This document shows positions 1 to 6,502 of a stretch of 64,000 nucleotides of DNA, in pieces (position 1 is the first letter of the stretch; every line of letters starts with the position of its first letter). Source of the stretch: Ruminococcus sp. (GTDB lineage Bacteria; Bacillota; Clostridia; Oscillospirales; Ruminococcaceae); contig JAHABC010000007.1 of assembly GCA_018376535.1 (NCBI GenBank), forward strand, positions 1 to 64,000. The letters are read 5' to 3'. Both the position numbers and the translations under genes were made by a program. The notes beneath the pieces are model-generated. The model saw only the letters and a list, made by a program, of their open reading frames with translations. It had not been told where the DNA came from and made no database searches.

Positions 1-300
1 GATGTGTAGGTATTATGTTCTTCAAAAGCCTCAATATATCGATATCTTGAGTATTCATCAATTGCTGTATATTGGTAAAATTTCTTGTTTTCAATCTTAT
101 CATCACCAACGATACAAATTTTTGGAACTACCTTAACATCTACTTGAACTTTCTGCCTTGGATAGCTCATCTGTTCATAAGGTTTAGCAACATACTTTGG
201 ATTTGGCACTTTAATTGGCTCTAAATCAAGCTTTTTCAAGATTTTCCAAAGTCCTGATATTGAACGTTTGTAACCATATTTCATTTTTAATTTGGCCATG
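1..300 (-). pseudogene. IS481-like DDE transposase fragment
   Basis: Reading the minus strand from 300 towards 1 gives an open frame of about 100 residues that runs off the window. It contains the start of the integrase core: a VQVDVK stretch, probably holding the first catalytic Asp, then a TAIDEYSR stretch, then IEAFEEHNTYTS. The last segment is nearly identical to the two miniature copies elsewhere in the window. The N-terminal helix-turn-helix region is absent because sequence upstream of residue 'KMKYGY' has been replaced by the nested element's end. It cannot make a full transposase. DDE integrase-core membership is clear; assignment to the IS481 group is by likeness to clostridial integrase-core proteins I recognise. 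Confidence 0.75.
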
Positions 301-336
301 TCACAACAAACAGTTGATAAATAGTAGTTTTAATAA

Positions 337-354
337 GGGAGTGAAAAACTCCCC
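337..354. terminator. short hairpin downstream of passenger gene
   Basis: GGGAGT and ACTCCC flank a short A-rich loop between the stop of the passenger gene and the inverted repeat of the nested element. On the minus strand it follows the passenger gene and could end its transcript, although no strong T tract follows. Confidence 0.35.
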
Positions 355-367
355 TACAAACTGTAAG

Positions 368-703
368 CTATTCAACTCGAATATTTACAGGGTACAGGGT
401 GAGATTGCCTTCACCCTTCACTTTATACCATCTATCCTTTTCGAGGTTGATTTTTTCTGTCACACCATGGGTAATGTACCCGATTATGTATTGTTCTCCT
501 GTTTCAACATCAGTAAAGACTACATCGGTATCGCTATCGCCACTTACTTTTACAGTTCCCCAAAGTGGCTGTATTTGTTCAGCCTTTATTGTACCTTCGT
601 CATTCGAAAGAGTGATTGTATGTTTTTTCTGGATACTGAAATAAATCAAAAACATGATTAGAAAAGCTGCTATCACACACAATCCAAAACGCTTTATTTT
701 CAT
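368..703 (-). CDS. passenger gene: small membrane-anchored protein of unknown function
   Basis: The product is 111 residues. A single hydrophobic segment (roughly residues 5-25) follows a basic N-terminus (MKIKR) and is followed by about 85 polar residues rich in Val, Thr, Asp and Gly that look like a small beta-rich extracytoplasmic domain. There is no cysteine in a lipobox position, so it is more likely a signal anchor than a lipoprotein. I do not recognise the family. The start at 703 is chosen because a perfect AGGAGG lies 7 bases upstream; an in-frame TTG one codon earlier is less well placed. The gene begins about 30 bases after the stop of the transposase remnant and lies inside the inverted repeats, so it is cargo of the nested element. 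It looks intact although the transposase is broken. Confidence 0.6.
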   Translation of the reverse strand: MKIKRFGLCVIAAFLIMFLIYFSIQKKHTITLSNDEGTIKAEQIQPLWGTVKVSGDSDTDVVFTDVETGEQYIIGYITHGVTEKINLEKDRWYKVKGEGNLTLYPVNIRVE

Positions 704-733
704 CAAAGCACCTCCTGTAAATTTGTATATTTC

Positions 734-1283
734 TTAGGCGGCCAGTGGAACTGCTGGTCTATTTGATAATTCTCTGCACTTAGCAGTTTTTAATGTCGCA
801 AGAACAAATGACAAAAAGATGTTCCTTTTCTCCATGTCACTCTCTTTTGCATAGTTTACAAGGTTGTTCCAAGCAAGGTAATTGTTAAGATACTTTGTGG
901 AAACACCATTAAAGCCACGCATAAACTTCTTTAACTGGCTATGATAACTGTTGATATGCTGAATATTGTAAATGCCCTTCTTGGATTTGCCAGTCTTTAA
1001 TTGAACAAGTTCAATTCCGTTGACATTTGTAAATCTAACATAGGAGTTTATCTTGTCAGTAACAAGAGTGGAATTTATCTTGTCAGTAACAAGAGTGGAA
1101 TCAGCCTTAATTCTACCATCATAAAGATGATGCAAATCTTTTTGCAAATCGTTCCTTCGCCACGAAATCTTCAATATTCAAGGACTTTACAAATACAGGA
1201 CTTAAAAGCATTGTTTTAAGACTTTCCTGCTCTGCAATAGTCAGTTTACCAATGATATCTAAAGCGTCTTTGATAGTAGGCAT
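734..1283 (-). pseudogene. IS1595-family transposase, internally deleted and frameshifted
   Basis: The reading frame begins at an ATG at 1283 behind an AAGGAGGT ribosome-binding site (MPTIKDALDIIGKL...), runs about 50 codons to near 1160, and then meets a second frame that carries the C-terminal part. That part has the HINSYHSQLKKF and GVSTKYLNNYLAWNN stretches typical of IS1595-type transposases. The zinc-ribbon and the first part of the DDE domain, which should lie between, are missing, so this is an internal deletion with a frameshift. The C-terminal piece also holds a perfect 27-bp tandem duplication (STLVTDKIN twice). The gene is dead. Confidence 0.75.
1047..1100. repeat. 27-bp perfect tandem duplication
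   Basis: Positions 1047-1073 and 1074-1100 are identical 27-mers. The duplication keeps frame, adding nine residues (STLVTDKIN repeated) to the transposase remnant. It is probably a recent slippage or duplication event in a gene no longer under selection. Confidence 0.9.
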
Positions 1284-1491
1284 AGCCAGTTACCTCCTTC
1301 GATGGTACTATTCTTACTATCATTATACGCTATTTTCTGCCAAAAATCAACTGCTTGTTGTGACATAGCCTTTTATTTTAACATAAAAGTTCTTAGTTCG
1401 CTACTTTTTTATTGATTTTTAATTGGTAAATATTGTGTCTCACATCATTGTGGAACATACAAAGTAAATGCTGTTACCATGCAAAAAACAC

Positions 1492-1520
1492 TTGAAAAAG
1501 TTTTAAAAAAAATGTATAAT
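1492..1520 (+). promoter_or_regulatory. thiC promoter (TTGAAA-17-TATAAT)
   Basis: TTGAAA at 1492-1497 and a perfect TATAAT at 1515-1520 are separated by 17 bp. The start of transcription should be near 1527, giving a leader of only about 57 nt before thiC. That is too short for a TPP riboswitch, and no thi-box sequence is visible in it. Confidence 0.75.
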
Positions 1521-1583
1521 TATATTTGATATATTTATTATCGAAAAATTTTAAAATATTTTAATATCAAGGAGATTTTTATA

Positions 1584-2900
1584 ATGAACAGAAACTATAA
1601 AACTCAAATGGAGGCTGGTAAGAAAGGAATTATCACTCCTGAAATGGAAATAGTTGCCAAAAAAGAAAATGTTGATGTAAATCAACTTCGTGAGTGGGTT
1701 GCAAGTGGTCAAGTGTGTATTCCTGCGAATATATATCATAAGGCACTATCACCAGAAGGTATTGGAACTGGTTTAAAAACTAAAATCAATGTAAACTTAG
1801 GAATATCTGGTGATTGTAAAAACTACGACGTTGAAATGCAAAAAGTCAAAATGGCTATCGATTTTAAATGCGAAGCCATTATGGATTTAAGTAACTATGG
1901 AAAAACTAATACTTTCCGTCAACAATTAATAGATATGTCCCCTGCTATGATTGGCACTGTTCCTATGTATGATGCTATAGGATATCTTGAAAAGGATTTA
2001 TTAGAAATCACTGCTAAAGATTTCTTAAAGGTTGTAGAGGCTCATGCTAAGCAAGGTGTCGATTTTATGACTATCCATGCAGGTATAAATAAAAGAAGTA
2101 TCGAAACTTTCATGCGTGAAGGCAGAAAGATGAACATAGTATCCCGTGGAGGTTCTTTGCTATTCGCTTGGATTAAAATGACTGGTAATGAAAATCCATT
2201 CTTTGAATACTATGACGAAGTTCTTGATATCCTTAGAGAGTATGACGTTACTATTAGTCTTGGTGATGCTCTACGTCCAGGTTGCATAGATGATAGTACA
2301 GATTCTGGACAAATATCTGAACTTATTGAACTTGGTTATCTTACTGAACGTGCTTGGGCTAAAGATGTTCAAGTTATGGTTGAAGGTCCTGGACATATGG
2401 CTATGAATGAAATTGAAGCTAATATGAAACTTCAAAAGAGAATATGTCATAATGCTCCGTTCTATGTTTTAGGACCTCTAGTAACAGATATCGCTCCAGG
2501 TTATGACCATATTACATCTGCAATAGGTGGAGCTATAGCAAGTGCTAGTGGTGCAGACTTCTTATGCTATGTTACTCCTGCGGAACATCTTAGATTACCA
2601 GACCTTAACGACGTTAAAGAAGGTATAATAGCATCTAAGATTGCTGCCCATGCTGGTGATATCGCTAAGGGTATTCCACACGCTAGAGATATCGACAATA
2701 AGATGGCTGATGCTCGTCAAGTAGTCGATTGGGACGAAATGTTCAAGTATGCTATAGACCCCGAAAAAGCTAGAAACTATTTTGAAAGCACTCCACCAGC
2801 CGACAGACACACTTGCTCTATGTGTGGAAAAATGTGTGCCGTTAGAACTACTAACTTAATATTAGCTGGTGAAAAGGTTGAGTTCTGTACAGAAAAGTAA
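1584..2900 (+). CDS. thiC: phosphomethylpyrimidine synthase ThiC
   Basis: This radical-SAM enzyme turns aminoimidazole ribotide into hydroxymethylpyrimidine phosphate, the pyrimidine half of thiamine. The product has 438 residues, the short ThiC form without the long N-terminal domain of enterobacterial ThiC. Recognisable stretches are GVDFMTIHAGI, SRGGS, GDALRPG, VMVEGPGH and, at the C-terminus, a cysteine cluster C411-SM-C414-GKM-C418 for the 4Fe-4S cluster. The spacing of the last two cysteines is one shorter than the CX2CX4C of E. coli ThiC. An AAGGAG lies 9 bases upstream of the ATG. The gene leads a thiC-thiE-thiD run with a hairpin between thiC and thiE. Confidence 0.97.
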   Translation: MNRNYKTQMEAGKKGIITPEMEIVAKKENVDVNQLREWVASGQVCIPANIYHKALSPEGIGTGLKTKINVNLGISGDCKNYDVEMQKVKMAIDFKCEAIMDLSNYGKTNTFRQQLIDMSPAMIGTVPMYDAIGYLEKDLLEITAKDFLKVVEAHAKQGVDFMTIHAGINKRSIETFMREGRKMNIVSRGGSLLFAWIKMTGNENPFFEYYDEVLDILREYDVTISLGDALRPGCIDDSTDSGQISELIELGYLTERAWAKDVQVMVEGPGHMAMNEIEANMKLQKRICHNAPFYVLGPLVTDIAPGYDHITSAIGGAIASASGADFLCYVTPAEHLRLPDLNDVKEGIIASKIAAHAGDIAKGIPHARDIDNKMADARQVVDWDEMFKYAIDPEKARNYFESTPPADRHTCSMCGKMCAVRTTNLILAGEKVEFCTEK

Positions 2901-2922
2901 TTCAAACGTTATATAGAATACT

Positions 2923-2956
2923 AACGGAACGATATTTTAATATTATCGTTCCGTTA
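2923..2956. other. intergenic hairpin between thiC and thiE
   Basis: AACGGAACGAT and ATCGTTCCGTT form a perfect 11-bp stem around an AT-rich loop. No T tract follows; the thiE ribosome-binding site comes about 10 bases later. It could stabilise the upstream mRNA or partly terminate it, but it is not a classic terminator. Confidence 0.6.
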
Positions 2957-2972
2957 AATATATGGAGGCTTT

Positions 2973-3602
2973 ATGTTAAATAAAAATAGATGTATCTTAT
3001 ATGCCATTACAGATAGAACTTGGCTAAACGGTCACTCACTTGAAGATGTTGTAGAACAATCTTTAATGGGTGGTGTGGATATCATTCAACTTAGAGAAAA
3101 AAATCTTGATTTTAATTCTTTTTTAGAAAGTGCTATCAAGATTAAAAAACTCACTGAAAAGTATAATGTTCCGTTAATAATCAACGATAATATTGAAGTT
3201 TGTAGGCAATCTAATGCAGATGGAGTTCATATTGGTCAAGGTGATACACCACTATTTAAAGCTAGAAAAATCTTGGGCAAGGATAAGATTATCGGAGTTA
3301 CTGCAAAGACTATCCAACAAGCCCTAGAGGCTCAACTTAATGGTGCAGATTACTTAGGAGTAGGTGCAATGTTCGGCTCTACTACTAAAAAAGATGCCAT
3401 TCCTTTAACCTTTCAACAACTTGCAGATATTAGAAAATCTGTAACTATTCCAATAGTGGCTATAGGTGGAATTAATGCTAATAATATCGATAAATTTGCA
3501 AATACTAATGTAGATGGTATTGCAGTAGTATCAGCAATATACGGACAAACTGATATTAAATCAGCTACAGAAAATCTATTAGCTAAGATATCTAACTTTT
3601 AA
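2973..3602 (+). CDS. thiE: thiamine-phosphate synthase ThiE
   Basis: ThiE joins hydroxymethylpyrimidine diphosphate and thiazole phosphate to make thiamine phosphate. The product has 209 residues, a normal length for a TIM-barrel ThiE. Visible family stretches are IIQLREK, LIINDN (pyrophosphate and Mg binding), DGVHIGQ, GADYLGVGAMFGSTTK and VAIGGI near the phosphate-binding C-terminal loops. GGAGG lies 7-8 bases before the ATG. The gene sits between thiC and thiD, consistent with one pathway operon. Thiazole synthesis genes and thiM are not in this window, so the thiazole half must come from elsewhere. Confidence 0.97.
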   Translation: MLNKNRCILYAITDRTWLNGHSLEDVVEQSLMGGVDIIQLREKNLDFNSFLESAIKIKKLTEKYNVPLIINDNIEVCRQSNADGVHIGQGDTPLFKARKILGKDKIIGVTAKTIQQALEAQLNGADYLGVGAMFGSTTKKDAIPLTFQQLADIRKSVTIPIVAIGGINANNIDKFANTNVDGIAVVSAIYGQTDIKSATENLLAKISNF

Positions 3603-3617
3603 AGAGGTGATTTTTTT

Positions 3618-4391
3618 ATGAATACTATGCTAACTATAGCAGGTTCAGACAGTATCGGGGGTGCAGGTATACAAGCAGATTTAAAAACTGCTCTAGCGTG
3701 TGGAGTGTACTCCATGAGTGTTATAACTTCTGTTACGGCTCAAAATACTATTGGAGTTCAAGGTATACACGATATCCCTAAAGACTTCGTAAAATTACAA
3801 CTAGATAGCGTATTTACAGACGTTTTTCCAGATGCTATTAAGATAGGAATGGTATCTAGTATTGAAATTATACAAGCTATCGCCGAAAGATTACAATACT
3901 ATAAGGCTAAAAACATAGTTTGCGATACTGTAATGGTATCCACAAGTGGCAAAAGATTGATTTCTGAAAATGCTATTGATACTCTAAAGAAAGTATTAAT
4001 TCCATTAGCTATGGTTATAACTCCAAACATTCCAGAGGCTGAAGTCTTATCCAATATAGATATTAAATCCAAACAAGATATGTTATCATCTGCTAAAGAG
4101 ATATCTAAGTGGTATAACGGATACATTTTAATAAAAGGTGGACATCTTTCCGAATGTGCAGACGATTTACTATATCATAATAATGATACTATATGGTTCA
4201 AAAATATAAAGATAGATAATCCAAATACACATGGTACAGGTTGTACGCTATCGAGTGCTATAGCGAGTAATCTAGCTAAAGGAAAGTCTGTTCAAGATAG
4301 CGTTCAATTGGCTAAAGAGTATATTACTAAGGCTATATCTTATGGTTTGGATATTGGTCATGGAAGTGGTTCACTTTGGCATGGAGTTTAA
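3618..4391 (+). CDS. thiD: hydroxymethylpyrimidine (phosphate) kinase ThiD
   Basis: ThiD phosphorylates hydroxymethylpyrimidine and its monophosphate to the diphosphate used by ThiE. The product has 257 residues in the ribokinase-like fold. The N-terminus has TIAGSDSIGGAGIQADLKT (substrate pocket), and the C-terminal half has the NTHGTGCTLSSAIA anion-hole and catalytic Asp/Cys region; the usual catalytic Asp appears here as Gly-Thr-Gly-Cys, the pattern normal for ThiD. AGAGGTG precedes the ATG. It follows thiE by 15 bases, so the two are probably co-translated. The enzyme is cytoplasmic. Confidence 0.97.
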   Translation: MNTMLTIAGSDSIGGAGIQADLKTALACGVYSMSVITSVTAQNTIGVQGIHDIPKDFVKLQLDSVFTDVFPDAIKIGMVSSIEIIQAIAERLQYYKAKNIVCDTVMVSTSGKRLISENAIDTLKKVLIPLAMVITPNIPEAEVLSNIDIKSKQDMLSSAKEISKWYNGYILIKGGHLSECADDLLYHNNDTIWFKNIKIDNPNTHGTGCTLSSAIASNLAKGKSVQDSVQLAKEYITKAISYGLDIGHGSGSLWHGV

Positions 4392-4392
4392 A

Positions 4393-4432
4393 CAGTTAAT
4401 AGTTAATATATAATAAATAATAATTATGGTGA
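4393..4432. repeat. AT-only intergenic repeat (TTAATAGTTAATA type)
   Basis: A run built from TTAATAGTTAATA and TAATAAATAATAATTA units lies between thiD and the next gene. Similar runs occur at 46048-46095, 46141-46187 and 51117-51147, in either orientation, always between genes. Composition alone could explain some of the likeness. Confidence 0.4.
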
Positions 4433-4435
4433 TTT

Positions 4436-4813
4436 ATGAAGAAATCTAAATTGAGATTGTTATATCTAACAATCTTTATTATACTGGTATCTGTAGAAGT
4501 TTTGATAGCTGTATTCTTACATGAAGGATTTATCCGAAACTATGGTGGAGATATCATAGTAGTATGGGTGCTATACTCTTTAGTTAGAATTATTATCCCA
4601 AAAAAGATAAAACTCCTTCCAATATGGATATTTATATTCTCAGTATCTGTTGAGTTCATGCAGTATATACAAATAGTCGATATTTTACACATACAAAATG
4701 TGATACTAAGAACTATCATAGGAACATCTTTTTCATGGGTGGATATCCTTTGTTACTTCGTAGGGTGTGTACCTCTAGGAGTAATTGAGTTTCTTAAATA
4801 CAAAAGAAAGTAG
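4436..4813 (+). CDS. DUF2809-family membrane protein
   Basis: The product has 125 residues and four likely membrane segments (about residues 8-28, 38-53, 59-80 and 100-120). The middle holds FSVSVEFMQYIQIVDIL, with a Glu and Gln in a membrane helix, and RTIIGTSFSWVDILCYFVG near the end. This arrangement is typical of DUF2809 proteins and is distantly like VanZ. No function is established for the family. The ribosome-binding site is weak (GGTGA). The HAD hydrolase gene follows 9 bases after the stop, so the two may share a transcript. Confidence 0.75.
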   Translation: MKKSKLRLLYLTIFIILVSVEVLIAVFLHEGFIRNYGGDIIVVWVLYSLVRIIIPKKIKLLPIWIFIFSVSVEFMQYIQIVDILHIQNVILRTIIGTSFSWVDILCYFVGCVPLGVIEFLKYKRK

Positions 4814-4822
4814 GTTTATATT

Positions 4823-5485
4823 ATGAAAAATTATAAGGCAGTACTATTCGATTTAGATGGTACTCTATTAGATACATCTGCGGGTGTTATAGATTGCATA
4901 AATTTGACTATAGACAAGTTAAATCTAAAACCTTTGTCTATGGAAGATATCTTGAAGTTTATAGGGCCACCTTTACAAAACTCATTTAAAGATATATGCC
5001 ATCTTAACGATGATATGGTGGATTTAGCTGTAAAAACTTTTAGAAGTCTATACGTTGGTGACAATCTGTTTAACGTTAAAATCTACGATGGAATATTTCA
5101 AACCTTAGAGTATTTGCAATCCAAAGGAGTAAAAATAGCAGTAGCTACATATAAACAAGAAAGTTTTGCTAAAAATCTGCTAGAACACGTTGAAATTGCT
5201 AAGTATTGTAACTATATATACGGCTCTGACCCTAAAGGACTCCTAACTAAAGCCGATATAGTAGAAAAATGTATCTTATCGTTTAATGAGGATAAATCTA
5301 ATGTAGTTCTAATAGGTGATAGTCAATTTGATGCAATTGGTTCTAAAAATGCAAACGTAGATTTCATTGGAGTTACTTACGGTTTTGGGTTTAAATCTAA
5401 AAAAGATGTTGATGAGTTTTCCAATGTATTCTCTGCTGATAACGTCTATCAGTTACTAGAGGAGTTCAAAAAAATTTATGATTAA
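4823..5485 (+). CDS. HAD-family hydrolase, phosphoglycolate phosphatase-like
   Basis: The product has 220 residues with the four HAD motifs: I at residues 9-13 (DLDGT, nucleophile and acid Asp), II around VAVATYK, III a Lys near residue 147 (TKADIVEKC), and IV GDSQFDAIGSKNAN. The cap begins LDTSAGVIDCINL, as in phosphoglycolate phosphatase and PpaX/pyrophosphatase-like members (subfamily IA). It should dephosphorylate a small metabolite in the cytoplasm; the substrate cannot be told from sequence. A strong terminator follows at 5492. Confidence 0.88.
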   Translation: MKNYKAVLFDLDGTLLDTSAGVIDCINLTIDKLNLKPLSMEDILKFIGPPLQNSFKDICHLNDDMVDLAVKTFRSLYVGDNLFNVKIYDGIFQTLEYLQSKGVKIAVATYKQESFAKNLLEHVEIAKYCNYIYGSDPKGLLTKADIVEKCILSFNEDKSNVVLIGDSQFDAIGSKNANVDFIGVTYGFGFKSKKDVDEFSNVFSADNVYQLLEEFKKIYD

Positions 5486-5491
5486 GATTTA

Positions 5492-5526
5492 AATCGTTAT
5501 GGAAATTTTTTCATAACGATTTTTTC
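5492..5526 (+). terminator. Rho-independent terminator after HAD gene
   Basis: AATCGTTATG pairs with CATAACGATT (10 bp, perfect) and is followed by a T run at 5520-5525. It closes the transcript that contains the HAD gene and separates it from the hydrolase module. Confidence 0.9.
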
Positions 5527-5622
5527 GTATTAATAATTTTTTAATATTTTTGTGATATAATATATTAATAAAAAATCTTAGGAGGTTTTACTATAAATAA
5601 GTTTGTAAAAAGTATATCGCAT

Positions 5623-6480
5623 ATGCTTTTAAAACCCGATTGGACTAAGTTCTATAAAATCCATAGGATACTATTAAAAGCTAAAGAACCTTATATAACT
5701 AGACCTATATATAAACGCTATGACAGAACTATTAAAGCTGGTAAGTATTCTGTACCAGTAAGAATATATCCACAAAAGAACTCTAATACCGTTTTGATAT
5801 ATATTCATGGTGGTGGTTGGGCTACCGAAAATATAAATACTTATAATAAAACTTGTAAAAATCTATCTATACACTGCGATTGCACCGTTATAGCTATAGA
5901 TTATAGTCTATCACCTGAACATAAGTTTCCACAAGCTACTAAGGAATGTTATATTGTAGTTCAAAGTGTATTGAAAAAGATGCAAAAGTTAGGTAAAAAA
6001 GTAATTCTCATTGGAGATAGTGCTGGAGGAAATCTATGTGCAGTGGTATCTTTAATGAGCCGTGATAAAAATGCTCTAATGCCTAATAAACAGATACTCC
6101 TCTACCCTGTTACTTACTACGATTATACTCAAACTTCTCCATTTAAATCTGTACACGAAAACGCTACAGATTATATATTGACATCTAAACGTATGCACGA
6201 ATATGTATCTTTGTACGCAAATAGCATTGAGGATTTTGTTAATCCATACTTTTCGCCACTATGTGCTAAAGATTTTTCTAATCAACCAGATACCTTAATA
6301 CTAACTGCTCAATTTGACCCACTTCGTGATGAGGGTGAATACTTTGGAAAGATGCTCAATAAAGCTAATAATAATGTCAAAGTTATTCGCATGAAAGATG
6401 TCATGCATGGTTTCTTTGTCCACGATAAAAAAGCTATGCTTCAAACTTATAACATAATAAACTCCTATTTAGATAACTAA
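5623..6480 (+). CDS. alpha/beta hydrolase (HSL/Aes-type esterase)
   Basis: The product has at least 285 residues. It has HGGGW at 62-66 (oxyanion hole), the nucleophile elbow GDSAGG with Ser133, an acid Asp in AQFDPLRDEG, and the catalytic His in DVMHGFF, all in the order of the hormone-sensitive-lipase family of esterases. No signal peptide is seen. The coordinates use the first ATG, but that ATG has no good ribosome-binding site. The strong AGGAGG at 5580-5585 sits 7 bases before an in-frame ATA at 5593, which would add the N-terminal residues xNKFVKSISH. The gene is followed within 20 bases by the acyltransferase-like gene and then a DUF6320 gene; the trio recurs in clostridia, and I infer a shared role in acylating or deacylating a lipid or glycolipid. 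Confidence 0.9.
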   Translation: MLLKPDWTKFYKIHRILLKAKEPYITRPIYKRYDRTIKAGKYSVPVRIYPQKNSNTVLIYIHGGGWATENINTYNKTCKNLSIHCDCTVIAIDYSLSPEHKFPQATKECYIVVQSVLKKMQKLGKKVILIGDSAGGNLCAVVSLMSRDKNALMPNKQILLYPVTYYDYTQTSPFKSVHENATDYILTSKRMHEYVSLYANSIEDFVNPYFSPLCAKDFSNQPDTLILTAQFDPLRDEGEYFGKMLNKANNNVKVIRMKDVMHGFFVHDKKAMLQTYNIINSYLDN

Positions 6481-6494
6481 TGAAAGGATTTTCA

Positions 6495-6502
6495 ATGTAA
6501 TG
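6495..6502 (+). promoter_or_regulatory. overlapping start-stop ATGTAATG ahead of acyltransferase gene
   Basis: The sequence ATG-TAA-TG holds a one-codon frame (ATG at 6495, TAA at 6498) whose stop overlaps the real start ATG at 6500. The GAAAGGA ribosome-binding site lies 7 bases before the first ATG and 12 before the second. A ribosome could start, stop and restart here, which would lower output. Confidence 0.5.

Larger units (their letters stand above)
294..1370 (-). mobile_element. IS1595-like element with passenger gene, nested in IS481-like element
   Basis: The ends form an imperfect inverted repeat of about 25 bp: 294-318 on one side and the complement of 1346-1370 on the other. Both read GGCyATGTCACAACAA followed by rCAGTTGAT. 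The flanks 286-293 (TTTAATTT) and 1371-1378 (TTTTATTT) agree at 7 of 8 bases, consistent with the 8-bp target duplications known for the IS1595 family. Inside, on the minus strand, lie a broken IS1595-type transposase (1283 to 734) and then an intact small gene (703 to 368). The element is about 1.08 kb and cannot supply its own transposase. It appears to have moved into an already damaged IS481-like copy, or to have deleted part of it on insertion. Confidence 0.7.
1..1461 (-). mobile_element. IS481-like insertion sequence, partial, broken by a nested element
   Basis: The right-hand terminal inverted repeat, ending ACA at 1461, matches the ends of two related elements at 29756-30270 and 47550-48065: a CACAATG core followed by a GACACAAT motif. 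Positions 1-293 encode part of the same transposase on the minus strand. The stretch between, 294-1370, is a separate nested element. The helix-turn-helix part of the transposase is missing: only about 90 bp of the promoter end survives beside the insertion, and the coding sequence resumes in the middle of the protein. The element runs off the left edge, so its full length is unknown. Its outer end lies about 30 bp upstream of the thiC promoter. Confidence 0.8.

Noticed and set aside
215..661. Plus-strand frame across the passenger gene
   Set aside because: It lies opposite a better supported gene that has a perfect ribosome-binding site, and its sequence is foreign-looking.
1462..1583. TPP riboswitch upstream of thiC
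   Set aside because: Looked for because thiC usually has one; the leader is too short and shows no thi-box sequence.
2923..2956. Rho-independent terminator between thiC and thiE
   Set aside because: The stem is strong but there is no T tract and thiE starts right after; it is listed as a hairpin only.
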